Origin: Gigaspora rosea
Taxonomy: Eukaryota; Glomeromycota; Glomeromycetes; Diversisporales; Gigasporaceae
Length of the DNA: 64,000 bases
Assembly (NCBI GenBank): GCA_003550325.1
Contig: QKWP01000594.1
Coordinates: 1-64,000, forward strand
Reading direction: 5' to 3'
Shown here: positions 46,447 to 57,899 of the stretch, piece after piece
Numbering within the stretch: position 1 is the first letter of the stretch
Layout of the letters: every line of letters begins with the position of its first letter
The notes under the pieces: generated by a model
What the model was told of the DNA's origin: nothing
The model's input: the letters and a program-made list of their open reading frames with translations, nothing else
The model's database searches: none
Translations under genes and position numbers: made by a program

Positions 46447-46735
46447 TATATCGCAGGTTAATATGATTGGCCAATTAGATCATAGAATCTTGTATAACAA
46501 AATGAACGAAAAATTAGAAAAAATTACAAAAAAATCAAAAATTTTAATAACTTGAAATTTCATTAAGTAAACTTGTCTTGGGCTTCTAATTAAAAGTTTT
46601 TAGCGCTTAATTTTGCATATATATATGCACTCTCTAATCTAATATTAATACTAGTTCGGACCCTAACCCTAACTAATAAACATTTTAATTTTTTAAATAT
46701 TAACCTGCGATATCGCAACCTGCTAAATTTATCAA
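46447..46735. mobile_element. inverted-repeat element, ATATCGCAGGTTAAT ends
   Basis: GGTTATATCGCAGGTTAATATG near 46445 faces ATATTAACCTGCGATATCGC near 46700. The interior includes GGACCCTAACCCTAACTAA. No target duplication defined. Confidence 0.5.
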
Positions 46736-48190
46736 AATTCTAGTTTTTTACCTATATAAAGCAGGCTGGCTATTAATTAGAATTTTTTTAGTAGGAGAAT
46801 TTGTGATATTTAGTATCAGCCAGTAGTTTCTTATCTGCATAAAGCAAGCAGCTATAGTTACAAAGGATTTATATTTACTGCAAAAATAGCAGTATTCACT
46901 GAGTAGATAGGATTAGGTCAAAACCTCTCTGAATGCAAATAAAGCTTTTAATCTTAATTCTGTCACTTTTTATTTTAATTTACTACATTGCTACTCTTTG
47001 TTAGCATTAATGCAAATATTTTGCTAATCATTAGTTGTAATTCTGTTTTCTATTCAGTTAGTATTCCTGTAGCTACATGTGAAGGCACAAGCATATTACT
47101 GTTTATGTTGCCTTTTTGACTTTTTGTTATCTCAAATTCATAAAATAGGAAATTTTATATTGAAACTTATGATTGTTAAAAAAGTGAACAGATGGATGTT
47201 AGTGCTTTAAACATAATAGATTAATATAAAACACACTTATAGTGTTTTATCACCATAAATAAATTAAATTTGCAAATCTGTATAACAAAACAAAAAACTA
47301 AATTTTTATAAAACAAAAAATAAATTTTAATTACTTTAGAATTAGATGAGGCCTAAGATTTTATCAGAGTGAAGTATATACAAGATTTAGAAAGAAACAA
47401 TTTTTATTAGAGCCCAAAGATGGTTTTATAAGCAAAATTTTGAGATATGATATTTTTTTAAAAAAATAAACAAAAAAACGAAATTTTAAATTATATCTGA
47501 TCTTAAAATTTAATAGGTTATTCTAATAGTTTGGTTTAACATGGTGTAAAACACCATAGGTGCATTTTGTAAAACTTGATAAATATATTAAAACTACATA
47601 TCTAACAACATTGTTTAAGAGGTTAACTTAATAAAAAAAGGGTTATATTAATAAACTAAAAACTTTATTTTTAGTACATATTTAAGTAGTAAATCGCAGA
47701 TAAAGGATAAAAATGATCATTTTATAATAAATTACAGTGGGCATTTAATAGTAAATTTCTATAGTGTACGAATAGAGCTTTTCTATATATAAATGTTTTT
47801 ATAATTTCTAATTAAACTTTGCAGAACTAGCTTTTCTAATTCTAATGATAGTTAAATCATTCAAATCATGTTAGTATATAACACTATATGAGTATTTATT
47901 GATTGTTCACTATAGGGTTTTTTTATTATGATTGGAAATGTACGGCATTCTACTTCTATATAAGGCAATTAGTAAAACTCCGCTAATTTTTACTATGAAA
48001 CTTTGACCCTTTAACTGCGGGTTACCACTTAATCTATTTTTTAACAAGGTAATCGACTTTTATCTACTAAGTAAAGTTGTTCAAAGCATAATTTATATAT
48101 ACTTAAAATTAGTAAATATTTTTTTAGCAAAGTTACATTTTCAATTTGTACAAAATTAACAAAATTTAAAATAATTTTTGTACTATTTTT
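46736..48190. other. AT-rich intergenic DNA, nothing assigned
   Basis: No coding, RNA or repeat signal that I can support. Confidence 0.5.
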
Positions 48191-48194
48191 TTTT

Positions 48195-50002
48195 GCTTTA
48201 TATTTATGATTATTTTTCTTATCGTTATCAAAATTTATTTGGATAACAAAATTAATTAAAAAAAGTTAAAATTTGAAAAATCTTATGCTTTTTAAATTTT
48301 GAAATCAGAAGATGTAATTGGAGGTTTGAAGACCCCCATTTCGTGAAATCAGTAATGGCAAAAGTTATTAATTTAAAATAATTAAAAAATGAATAAATAT
48401 AAACTTAATACATTATTTATTTGAAAATAGATACTAAGGAGTTTTAGAGTTTTCAAAAGAAAATTTACGTTCTTAAAAGAATGCATTATGATATAAAAAG
48501 TTTAAAAATAAAAATAAATATGATTTATAGATCATTAATTTTGAAATAAATACGTCACTGATTTAATTCAAACTCAATACATTTTCACACATTATAACCA
48601 TTGCATCCACTATAACAATTACATCTATTTTAGCAAAAAATTACAATTTCAAGATGAAAGGAGGATGTAACTTTCCAACTCTAATAAACCTATTATATTA
48701 CAGTATGAAACCTTGGTCAATGCAATACTTTGCTATCTACTCCAATGTGCTCTAGCCATATGATATAAATATAACATATTAATTATCTAATGTAGCATTA
48801 TTACTAACAATATATACACATATATATACCAAGGACTCGTGAATTTACTTGTTAAATCTTCTGAAAAATGTTTTGAAACCACAGTAACTTTAAACATTTT
48901 TTCTTGCTATAAAAGTAGAGTAGCCATAGTTAAACCAGAAAACCAGCACCTAGAACCACAATGCATTGTTTAGACATGACTAATTTTGTAAAAGAAACTT
49001 GCAGAAAATTCAAAGTTAATTTCATTTCAGCTTTTATTTAATAATTAATTTTAACAACAAATATATTCATGTTGAACATTGCACAAAATTAATAAATAAC
49101 GAAAAGGTTGATTAATTTTGGTCAATATGAGATGTACAATGTTGGGGCGGACTGGGTCTGGGTGTATGAAAGAAAAACGAATAAAACAACACACACACAC
49201 AAAAACACAACCAAACTATAAGGCCAACAAACATAGGCGTATCAATTTGGCAAGGCAAGGCTTTATTGGGCTTATATTTAATTAGTTTTTATTTAATCAA
49301 AAGGTACAGATTTTATTCTTAAGACTTTTGAGCATAAAAGAACCTAAATGAACTGAACTGAACAAAAAAACCCCCTTACAACAGAACATTTCCACCTCTA
49401 TTTATAAAACTTACAAAAGAAACAAAAAGAAGAAAATTGAAAGAAACGAAGAAAAGAAAATCACACCATTTTCTTCTATCTTTCAATTAACTACCGATTT
49501 GAGCTACTTTCCATCATGAATGTATGTACTTAATTTCACTGCCTCTAATTTTCATTGTGAAAATTATGATGTTATATCTGATTGGGCTTGCAGGTAAATC
49601 AATTTTTAAAAATCATGATTTTTTCCATTTTCGGTATATTTTTATCATTAGGACTAATACGTTAAACAAAGAGTGCCTTTCTCTTGGTTATTCTCTTGAC
49701 ACCTTTTATTAAATTGATCCAGGGCCATCACAGTCTTGATCTGATCCTTCTTTGATCTTATTTTTCTTACAGATTTCTTTATGATAACGGCAAAGCTTTT
49801 ATTCAAAAGTGCACAAAGCTGTATGGGACCATAGGAACTCTTTGTAGTAACAGGAGAAGGAAAGATTTTTTAAAACGTGACTGTTTTGGTGCAGTCGTGG
49901 GGATCACGTGCATCACAGAATTTCGGTCAGCCGCCAACATCTATATAAAAAATTTATTAATCTACAGAATATATACTAAATACATTCATGTCCTGTGATA
50001 CT
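48195..50002 (-). pseudogene. decayed partial copy of the oxidase locus, split by an LTR-like insert
   Basis: 48200-48560 matches the 3' flank at 32830-33200. 48570-49139 matches 35450-36020, including exons 1-2 of the oxidase (MSKQCIVVLGAG, then out of frame) and the upstream flank. 49943-50002 continues the flank. The central exons are missing, exon 2 has lost about 24 bp, and differences are mostly transitions. It cannot encode an enzyme. Confidence 0.75.
49140..49939. mobile_element. probable solo LTR, 800 bp
   Basis: An 800-bp sequence starting TGTTGGGGCGGACTGGG and ending CAGCCGCCAACA interrupts the duplicated oxidase flank, whose uninterrupted form is at 36015-36035. TGTTGG/CCAACA ends are typical LTR termini. 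It contains CA-repeats, a TATTTATAAAAC TATA-like stretch (49399) and more GC than its surroundings. The expected 5-bp duplication is not exact (TACAA/TCTAT), so the class is inference. Confidence 0.5.
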
Positions 50003-50930
50003 TACTGCTCCTTTTATTTTTCATTGTAAACTAGTAAATGCATCGTGTTAATGCAGTAAGTTTTGATAATTATATAAAAATAATTGAGCAAAAATAAAGA
50101 AAAATTGTATTTATTTATTATAATAAAAGAAGGCAAAGATTATTCAAAAGAATAGAATAGAAATTGATTGGCAAAAAATAATTTTTTATTAATTATAGTT
50201 ATGAAATAACATATGAAATAAAATATTTTGATCCAAAAATAAGAAATTTATAATTAATATATTTTATTTAAATATTACAATAGTAAATGAGCATATTATT
50301 GTTGTATTATAAAAGTTAACCAGAAGCTTTGGGCAGATTTTTGAATAGATAATAGACAAACCAATAGACCCAATAAATAGTCTAATAGTTCAATGATGTC
50401 TAATTAAGTCATTAGACAAAAGGCAAATTACTATATAATTTAAAACAATTTGATTAGTTAATTTTAAATACTAATATATAAAAAACAATTAGTTTAAGAA
50501 CAATAGACATTAAACTCATTAAACTAATAGAATTCCCAATAGACCATTAAGCAATTAGACAATAATTTTTTTAATTAGATTATGTTTCTGTTTTGGATAT
50601 AAGCAAATTTAAAAAATTAAAATAATACTTTACTAATAGAACAACTTTCTAAAGAGTGGTTTGTCAAGAAAATAAAGTTGCATTGCCTTGTATTGCACAA
50701 CTAAAGGTAGATCTAAAAAGAGTTGAAGTATTATCTACTATATAGTAGAAAATAATCAAAATATATTATACTACTTAATTTATAGAGTTTGACTTTGTTT
50801 TTTTTTAATTTTTTTTATTCAAATAATTAACTTGTTTTATTTATAAATTTTGTAGCTATTTTTTTAAGATTATATATAATTAGGATATACAGTAGTTAAT
50901 TTATAAATTCATTTTATATATATAATAATA
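50003..50930. other. AT-rich intergenic DNA
   Basis: Degenerate repeats of TAATAGACCAATAGAC-like phrases at about 50340-50570. No gene. Confidence 0.4.
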
Positions 50931-51185
50931 TGGGCTAGGTGCTGCAAAAAGAGACCAAATTGACAATTTTTTCAAAAAATATTTTTTTATATAAATCAAT
51001 TTAGAATAAGATTAGGGTTATTTTTTACTTAAAAAACAAAAATAGTTGTATTAATAAAATTATGCTATATTGTTATTTAAAATTGCACTTTTTTATAATT
51101 TATTATAAGATTTACAGTATAAAAATTGATTTTTTGAAAATCTTTTGTTTTGTCAATTTGGTTCCTTTTTGCAGCATTTAGCCCA
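50931..51185. mobile_element. 255-bp TA-flanked mini-element
   Basis: Ends TGGGCTAGGTGCTGCAAAAA and, inverted, TGGGCTAAATGCTGCAAAAA; arms continue GACCAAATTGACAA. TA at 50929-50930 and 51186-51187. Confidence 0.8.
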
Positions 51186-51187
51186 TA

Positions 51188-51850
51188 TAGTATATTTTAT
51201 TATTTATATAGTGTGTTATTAAAGGTTATATAACTTGTTATTAAAAAAACTTTAAATAATATTTATATAGTTGTAAAAGTTGCTATTGTTGCTTAAATAA
51301 GTAATATAATTCTTCTATAATATGATTTTTTTATTTTGAAATTAAATTATTGAAGAAATTATAATATATAAATTATACTTGCTATTAGCTATCTTGTTTA
51401 ACAAATATTTAAAAGTAAGATCATGATTTTATGTTATGATAGTTTTTAATTAGCTATAATAAACTGTGTATTTCTGAAAAATAAGAAAGTTCCCCATACT
51501 CATCCTCATATGATGATTATAGCAAGTTTCACTATTTTATAACTTATTTTGTTGTATGTTAATAATTAGTAACTCTGCTAGTGATCATTAAAGAAAATTT
51601 TTATACAGATCTTTAAGTATATACAAATTTGTGAAGATCTTTACAGTGCAGGTATATGAAAATTTTTAAAATATAAATTCTGGTTATTAAATTTTATATG
51701 TATAATAATATTTCGTGTAATTTTTATAATAAATATATAAAACTATAATAACTATACTATATCCCAACTATCATGATATGTCCTGGGTTCTAATTATCAA
51801 TTATATTTTAATGAATTATCATGCAATATCTATTATACAAAGACCCTTTC
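51188..51850. other. AT-rich intergenic DNA, nothing assigned
   Basis: No supported feature. Confidence 0.5.
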
Positions 51851-51853
51851 ATA

Positions 51854-52180
51854 TGGGTATTATATATTAAAATAGACCTTTTTTGCAATTTTTTGAAAAT
51901 TGAGTTTTTATTAGATATATATAAATTTTATATTTTTAATTATAAATGAAAGTCGATTTGTATAATAAAAAATCAAGATAATTTTAAAAGAAAATTACAT
52001 GAGGATGCATAGAGCCAACACATTACAAGATTACCCAATAGTTATTTATTACATTTATTTAATCAAAATCATGAAATTTAATTAATCCCAGATTAGTCCA
52101 AAAATCAAACCAAATAATTAAACTCAACTATCTCAAAATAAATTATATATAAAAAAGGCTATTTTAATATATAATACCCT
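51854..52180. mobile_element. decayed, inverted copy of the 3429-3771 mini-element
   Basis: Begins TGGGTATTATATATTAAAAT then AGACCTTTTTTGCAA and ends GGCTATTTTAATATATAATACCC. The interior matches 3429-3771 in reverse complement (ATGAAAGTCGATTT, GAGCCAACACATTAC, AATCCCAGATTAGTCC). Confidence 0.65.
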
Positions 52181-52184
52181 ATGT

Positions 52185-52437
52185 CAGTGTTGTCACTTGG
52201 ACGTGTCCATACTATGTTTTTAGTCCAACGTTCAAGATTGTCCAAAATCGTCCAAGCCTATGTCCCATGTTTAACTAATCAATAAAGTAATTGAAAAAAA
52301 TATATAATTATATATTTTTTTTAGGTGCTGAACTCATTGGTAAAAAAATTAAAATAGATTATCTTAATAAAATTTTAAGTAATTTTAATTTGAAAAAATG
52401 TCTAAAATGTCTAAAAAACGTTCAAGTGACAACACTG
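52185..52437. mobile_element. 253-bp hAT mini-element inserted at the end of another element
   Basis: Ends CAGTGTTGTCACTTGGACG and, inverted, CAGTGTTGTCACTTGAACG. The exact 8-bp duplication CCCTATGT lies at 52177-52184 and 52438-52445. The duplicated target is the terminus of the element at 51854-52180. The 91-codon frame crossing its right end is not a gene. Confidence 0.9.
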
Positions 52438-52619
52438 CCCTATGTAATTGCTAATCTTTATTTGCCTATTCTTGAAATATGTTCGAATTGTATATCTAAT
52501 TCTATACTTTATTTATTCTATCTTTATAACAATATGTGCATTTTTTGTAATCAGAATTCTTTATAATTAACCATTTTTGCTTTATTTATAGCAACTTTGA
52601 TATAAATATAAATAATTCT

Positions 52620-54830
52620 TATGCTTACTAATAATTAATATGAATAAAGATTCATAAGTTTGAACAGCTTATTAGATCAAATGTTTTTAGTAAAAATATT
52701 AGTAAAATGAAATAATTGTTTTTTATATCACAATTTAAAAATAAAATTATAGTTAAATTATTTAGCTTATTTCAAAATTTGGATTAATTAAAATTTATTA
52801 TACTCATGTACTAAACATAAATAAATAAATTAAATTGTAAATATTCACAATATTGAATAATTTATTTTAAATACTTGGGTTAATAGTTAGTATTTATAAA
52901 TATAAGCTAAATTAATATAATTAAATAATGATTAAATAGCAAATACACAAACAAAAGTACCATAAACTGCTATATACAAGACTTATCCAGATATCTGATC
53001 TCCTATGTACTATACCCGGGTCTACAACATGAAATAAAGCTCTAGTAAAATATAAGATACCCAGAGTATATAAATAGAAAAAACCAATAAAATAGAATAA
53101 ATCCCTAATGATTAGACCCACACTTATACAAGAGATCCATAGGTCCAATTATTGGTTTTAAAAATTGGTAAAATGAATTAGACCAGATTTTGTATATAGC
53201 AGTTTATAGTAAATAGTAAATATTTATTGGCTTGCTTATTCAAAAAATATTTTTTTTTATATTTATAAGCTAAATTAATGTGAACGAAATTAAATAGTAA
53301 ATATTCATGAACTTGGATGCCTTATTTTAACTACTTAAATTAATAAAAGTTCCTTATACTTATGTACCAAAGTACTATAAATCAATAAATCTAATAGTAA
53401 ATATTCTACTTGTTTTGTACAATATTCTTTATGCTTATAGACTATATTATTGCAAATAAAATAAAGTAGTAAATGTTTATGGATTCAGTATTCATATTTT
53501 AAATGTTTAAATAAATAAATATTCTTCATACTTATATACTAAATTAATGCAATTAAATATAATTAAATAGTAAATACAGTATTTACAAACTTAAATACTT
53601 ACAAACCCGAATTAATACAAATATGAATAAAATTAAGTAGTAAATATTTATGGCATGGACTTGCTTGTTTCAATAAGTATTCTTAATGATCATGAGTTAA
53701 ATAAATATAAATAAAATAAAATTAAATAGTAAATATTCATGAACTCGAATTCCTTATTTGATACTTAGATTAATAATTGTTTTTATAATTATGCACTAAA
53801 TTATTGCAAATAAAATAAATTTAATAGCGAATTTGGATTTATAAATGCTTAACTTGAACAACTTGTTTCAAATACTTAGATTAATATTTTTAAATTATTG
53901 CAAATAAAGTAATAAATATTCACAAATTTGGTTTATCTTATTTTAAATGTTTAGATAATAAATATTCTTTATACTTATTGCTAAATCAATATGATCAAAT
54001 GTGGGGGCTGATGCTGAAAATGGATTATACTAAAAACTTTCATATTTTATAATGAAAATTGTAAATTTTCTTAGGGCCTATTTGTGGTCTTTTCTTTTAT
54101 AGTTAGATTAGGGTTAGGGTATAGTTTTATTAATAAAAGAGTATATATAGGTTTTAGTAGATATTATAGGTTTAAATAGGGACCCCAAATTTTTAGCATA
54201 ATTCATTTTTAATATTAGCTCCCACATTAAATATAATTAAATAGTTAAATTTTCACACTTCTAAATACTTACAAACCTAAATTAATATAATTAAAATTAA
54301 GTATTATTTCAAAACAATAAAATTTCTTTATACTTATGAGTAAACTAATGCAAATAAAATAAAATTAAATAAATATTTACGAGCTTGTATATATTATATT
54401 TAATGCTAGATTAATAAATATTCCTTATATATATGTGCTAAATTATTGCAATTAAATTAAATTTAATAGTAAAATGTTTATGGATTTAAATAATTTATTT
54501 TGAATACTTGGATTAACAATTCTTTATGTTTATAACTAAATTATCATAAATAAAATAATGTAGTAAATTCGAGTATCTTATTTTTAAATGCTTAAATAAA
54601 TAAATGTTTTCATACTTACATGCTAAATAAAATATAATTAAATAGTAAATATTCACAAATTTAAATAAAGTATTTATAAACCCAAATTAACACGAATAAA
54701 ATTAAGTTGTAAATATTCATAAACTTAAATATTTCAAACAATAAATATTGTTAATACTCATGGGCTAAATTAATGCGAATTAAATAAATATTCATAAACT
54801 TAGACGCCTTATTTTAAATACTGTAAACTC
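52620..54830 (-). repeat. tandem array of about 110-bp units resembling decayed intron-microexon units
   Basis: Units share TAAATAGTAAATATTCATGAACTT and, at the other end, TATACTTATGTACTAAATTA. On the minus strand the latter reads TTTAG-NNN-ATAAGTATA, the acceptor/3-nt/donor layout of the microexon gene with the donor G often changed to A. One unit near 54612 keeps an intact TTTAG-CAT-GTAAGTATG. A mini-element is inserted at 54002-54233. Whether this was ever a spliced gene is inference. Confidence 0.45.
54002..54233. mobile_element. GTGGGGGCTGATGCTGAAAA inverted-repeat element
   Basis: Left GTGGGGGCTGATGCTGAAAA then TGGATTATACTAAAAA; right inverted GTGGGAGCTAATATTAAAAA then TGAATTATGCTAAAAA. 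Interior TTAGGGTTAGGGTATAG. Interrupts the tandem array. Confidence 0.65.
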
Positions 54831-55381
54831 TGTATAAACGCTTGGATCTGTTACATTTTACCTATTTTAAAACCTATTAATAGACCCCCAGGTCTCTTGT
54901 ATAAATATGGGTCTGATAACTAGAAATTTATATAAAGGCTTAGTATTTATTGTCGCAGATCATAATTTAAAATGAAATCTACATTTTTTACTTAACCTGC
55001 TAGCCTTCTAAAACCCAATAATACTTTTATTATAATTTTTTTTAAAACTAACCCTAATCCTAAACCCCTAACTCTAAAAAATGCACTTTAAAAAAATTTG
55101 GATTTTGAGATTTTATACCGTACTATAATTTCATTTTCTGGATTTCATTATAATCTGCCATATTTAGTGTGTAAATATAGAATTAATTTTACAAACAGCA
55201 CATACCATGTTTTTTTGTTGTAATTGTTGTTGCCTAGTTTATTTGTTATACAGACCTAGTATTACAATAACAGTATATAATAGTTCATGTGATATAACTC
55301 TCAAGTCTTTATAAATATGATTTTTAATTGAAGAATTTGTCATAGCACAGTAAATGACAAATACTAAAAGCAAACAAACAG
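54831..55381. other. intergenic DNA
   Basis: A possible element with CTCTGTATAAACGC and ACCCTAATCCTAAACCCC lies at about 54825-55170, without clear ends. No gene. Confidence 0.35.
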
Positions 55382-55530
55382 ATGTTAGAAGAGCTAAGAA
55401 AGGGTGAATTTGCAATAGTATATTTGTATAAATCTAGACGAAAATATGATGAAATGGATCTTATACTTAATATTGCATTTAAATTAATACATAGATCGAA
55501 AGATTATCTAGATAAATTTATAAAAGAGGT
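55382..55530 (+). pseudogene. protein-kinase N-lobe exon fragment
   Basis: Frame from ATG at 55382, preceded by an AAACAG acceptor-like end. LRKGEFAIVYLYKS resembles a kinase glycine loop and IAFKLIHRSKDYLDKFIKE resembles the beta-3 Lys strand and helix C of the mycorrhizal kinase family, ending at a GAG/GTGATT donor. No downstream catalytic exons follow; a hAT element begins 70 bp later. Confidence 0.45.
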
Positions 55531-55602
55531 GATTTTTATTTCACGTTCTTACTTATAATTGTAGTTGAAAGCAAATTGTAAAAGTTAAGAAGCATGATAA
55601 AC

Positions 55603-56913
55603 CAGTGATGTTAAATGATCTGGTCATTTGAAAAATTTTTAAATGACCTTTGAAATGACTGGTCATTATAGGTTATTTGAATTTTGGGTCATTTGCAAAT
55701 GACTTGCAAATGACTGGGACCATTTGGATATTATTTGGGTTAATAGTAGTGATATAGTAGTCAAAATCTGTGTAAACTCAATGATTGGCATATAATCACC
55801 CATTAACGATACACGCAAAGGGGTAAGAATTATAAAATTCTTAGATAGCACGTCAATGTGGCATCTACTTATTTCGCAGGTAATACAAACTCCTAGAGAG
55901 AAAATAACCAACCAGAGAGTGCAAAATTTGACTACTCCAGATCAGCCCGATGAAGCGCAAAAAAGAAGAAAAAGGCGAAAACTAATAGTTAAATCGAGCT
56001 TGGTGCAAATAACGGGAATGAAATCTTACATATTGTAAGCATCACACTAACCCTATAGTCTCTAACCTTAAGACCCTAACACTAAATTTTTATCTCACGC
56101 ACTTTGTTTATTTACAAAATCATAGATCCTTTTTTGGTTTGTATTACCCACACAAATAAGTAAAATGTGTCAATATGTTGGGCTTATTAGCGTTATAAAA
56201 TATATTAATATGCTAGGTAACATGTTAACGTGTTAAATATTATATTAAATTCAAATGTGAATTTGACTTCAAACAGGAAGTTTTTCTAATTTAATTTTAA
56301 TTAATTAAAAATCTTTTTTGTTATAAATTTGCACAATGCCTGACATACTTTTGATATGTATCATAAACCTTATATTGTGATGAACCCTCCATGCAAGTTC
56401 GCAACTATATACTAGTAAGACTACCTAAAATCAAACTACTCTAACAATGGTGAGGCTTTGATTGAGCATGGATACCGGTAGACTTGGTCCGAGTGACTGG
56501 GCTCAAATAGAGCTCTAGATTATGTCACAAGGCTCTAATATGAGGTCACGGGATTAAAATTGATAGTTAAGATTCTTAATATATGTGATCATGAAGTTTT
56601 TAAAATCAATCACGGTAATTTAGCACAGGACAACCCGGCTTTTGTTTAAAGGTAAATATTACTTTCGAGAACTGGAGTAAATGGACTTAAAAGATTATAA
56701 ATTGATCAAATCTTAGCGTGAGTATTAAATATTTAATATTTTGAATAATTGTTGACTTTGAATTTCATAATTTAATCAAGTTTTAATTAATTATTATTTC
56801 CACCCAATAAAATTCAAATAACGCAATAGGTCATTTCATTCTTGAAATGACCCAATGACCGGTTATTGGTCATTCGAGTCATTTAGATCATTTCAGGTTA
56901 TTTAACATTACTG
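55603..56913. mobile_element. non-autonomous hAT element, copy 2
   Basis: Ends CAGTGATGTTAAATGATCTG and, inverted, CAGTAATGTTAAATAACCTG. The 8-bp duplication is TGATAAAC/TGATTAAC (one mismatch). Subterminal AATGACC/GGTCATT repeats. It lacks the two insertions of copy 1 and is less decayed. No transposase frame. Confidence 0.85.
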
Positions 56914-56921
56914 TGATTAAC

Positions 56922-57195
56922 GACTCATGAAACTTTCTATAAGAACTTTAAAAATCGTTCAACAATTTAGTCTTCTTCCAATTACAGTATAAAAACTTTA
57001 AAATGACCCAACCAAATAAAGTTTTTCACCAGCTATGAGAATTTTAAAAATAATCTGACAAAGTATAGTCTTCGCTTTGCTATAAGAATTTTAAAAATTA
57101 CCAACAGATCAAACAAAGCCTTTATCCACTACAAAATTTTAAAAACTATCATGAGAATTTTAAAACCATCTAAAATTCTAGTCTTCATATTCAGT
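56922..57195. repeat. degenerate repeats of AAGAACTTTAAAAATC
   Basis: Five or six imperfect units of CTATRAGAATTTTAAAAAT with TAGTCTTC between 56935 and 57185. Non-coding. Confidence 0.5.
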
Positions 57196-57196
57196 T

Positions 57197-57655
57197 TTGC
57201 CTTTTACAAAGAATAACTCATTTGCACAGGTATATATTTCATATATACCTGTGCAAATAAGTAAGTGAAAAAAACATAAGACCCGCACAATAAAACCAGG
57301 TTACTTAACAGTGATCCAAATACTCTCACACCTTACTTAAAGCCTATCATAGACTGTTAAGTTTTGCCTATATACTTGTGTAATATACTTGCAAGATTAG
57401 TTCTGTCCCAATGTACTGTACGTACTGCCTTTTACAAAGAATAACTCATTCGCACAGGTATATATTTATATACACCTGTACAAATAAGTAAGTGAAAAAA
57501 ACATAAGACCCGCACAATAAAACTAGGTTACTTAACTGTGATCCAAATTCTCTCACACCTTACTCAAAGCCTATCGTAGACTGTTAAGTTTTGCCTATAT
57601 ACTTGTGTAATATACTTGCAAGATTAGTTCTGTCCCAACGTACTGTACATACATA
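57197..57655. repeat. two-copy tandem duplication, about 230 bp each
   Basis: 57197-57426 and 57427-57655 agree closely, e.g. GCCTTTTACAAAGAATAACT, AAAAACATAAGACCCGCACA and GATTAGTTCTGTCCCAA. Each contains a hairpin with arms TTTGCACAGGTATATA and TATACCTGTGCAAATAA. Confidence 0.85.
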
Positions 57656-57899
57656 CATGCTAAAAATTCGGGAATGACCATACTAGAGAATCAAAAGCAA
57701 GCATAGCTTTAAATTCTCTCTCTGCTTTGCTTTGTAAACCTTTTCTAGTATCTATATGTAGCTTTCTGGGAGTAGTAACTAAAATGTATGTTCTCAAAAA
57801 TAAAGAACAAAGTTAATAACATAGGTGTATAAATAGCATATAATAAATCACAAGACACACCCAGATCTTTTAATATATATTTATCCTGATTTTTATACC
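57656..57899. other. spacer, nothing assigned
   Basis: No supported feature. Confidence 0.4.

Noticed and set aside
49140..49939. A protein-coding gene in the 800-bp insert (62-codon frame at 49524)
   Set aside because: The frame is short, without domain, and the insert is better explained as an LTR-like sequence.
52291..52566. 91-codon frame
   Set aside because: It crosses the right end of a 253-bp hAT mini-element and its target duplication.
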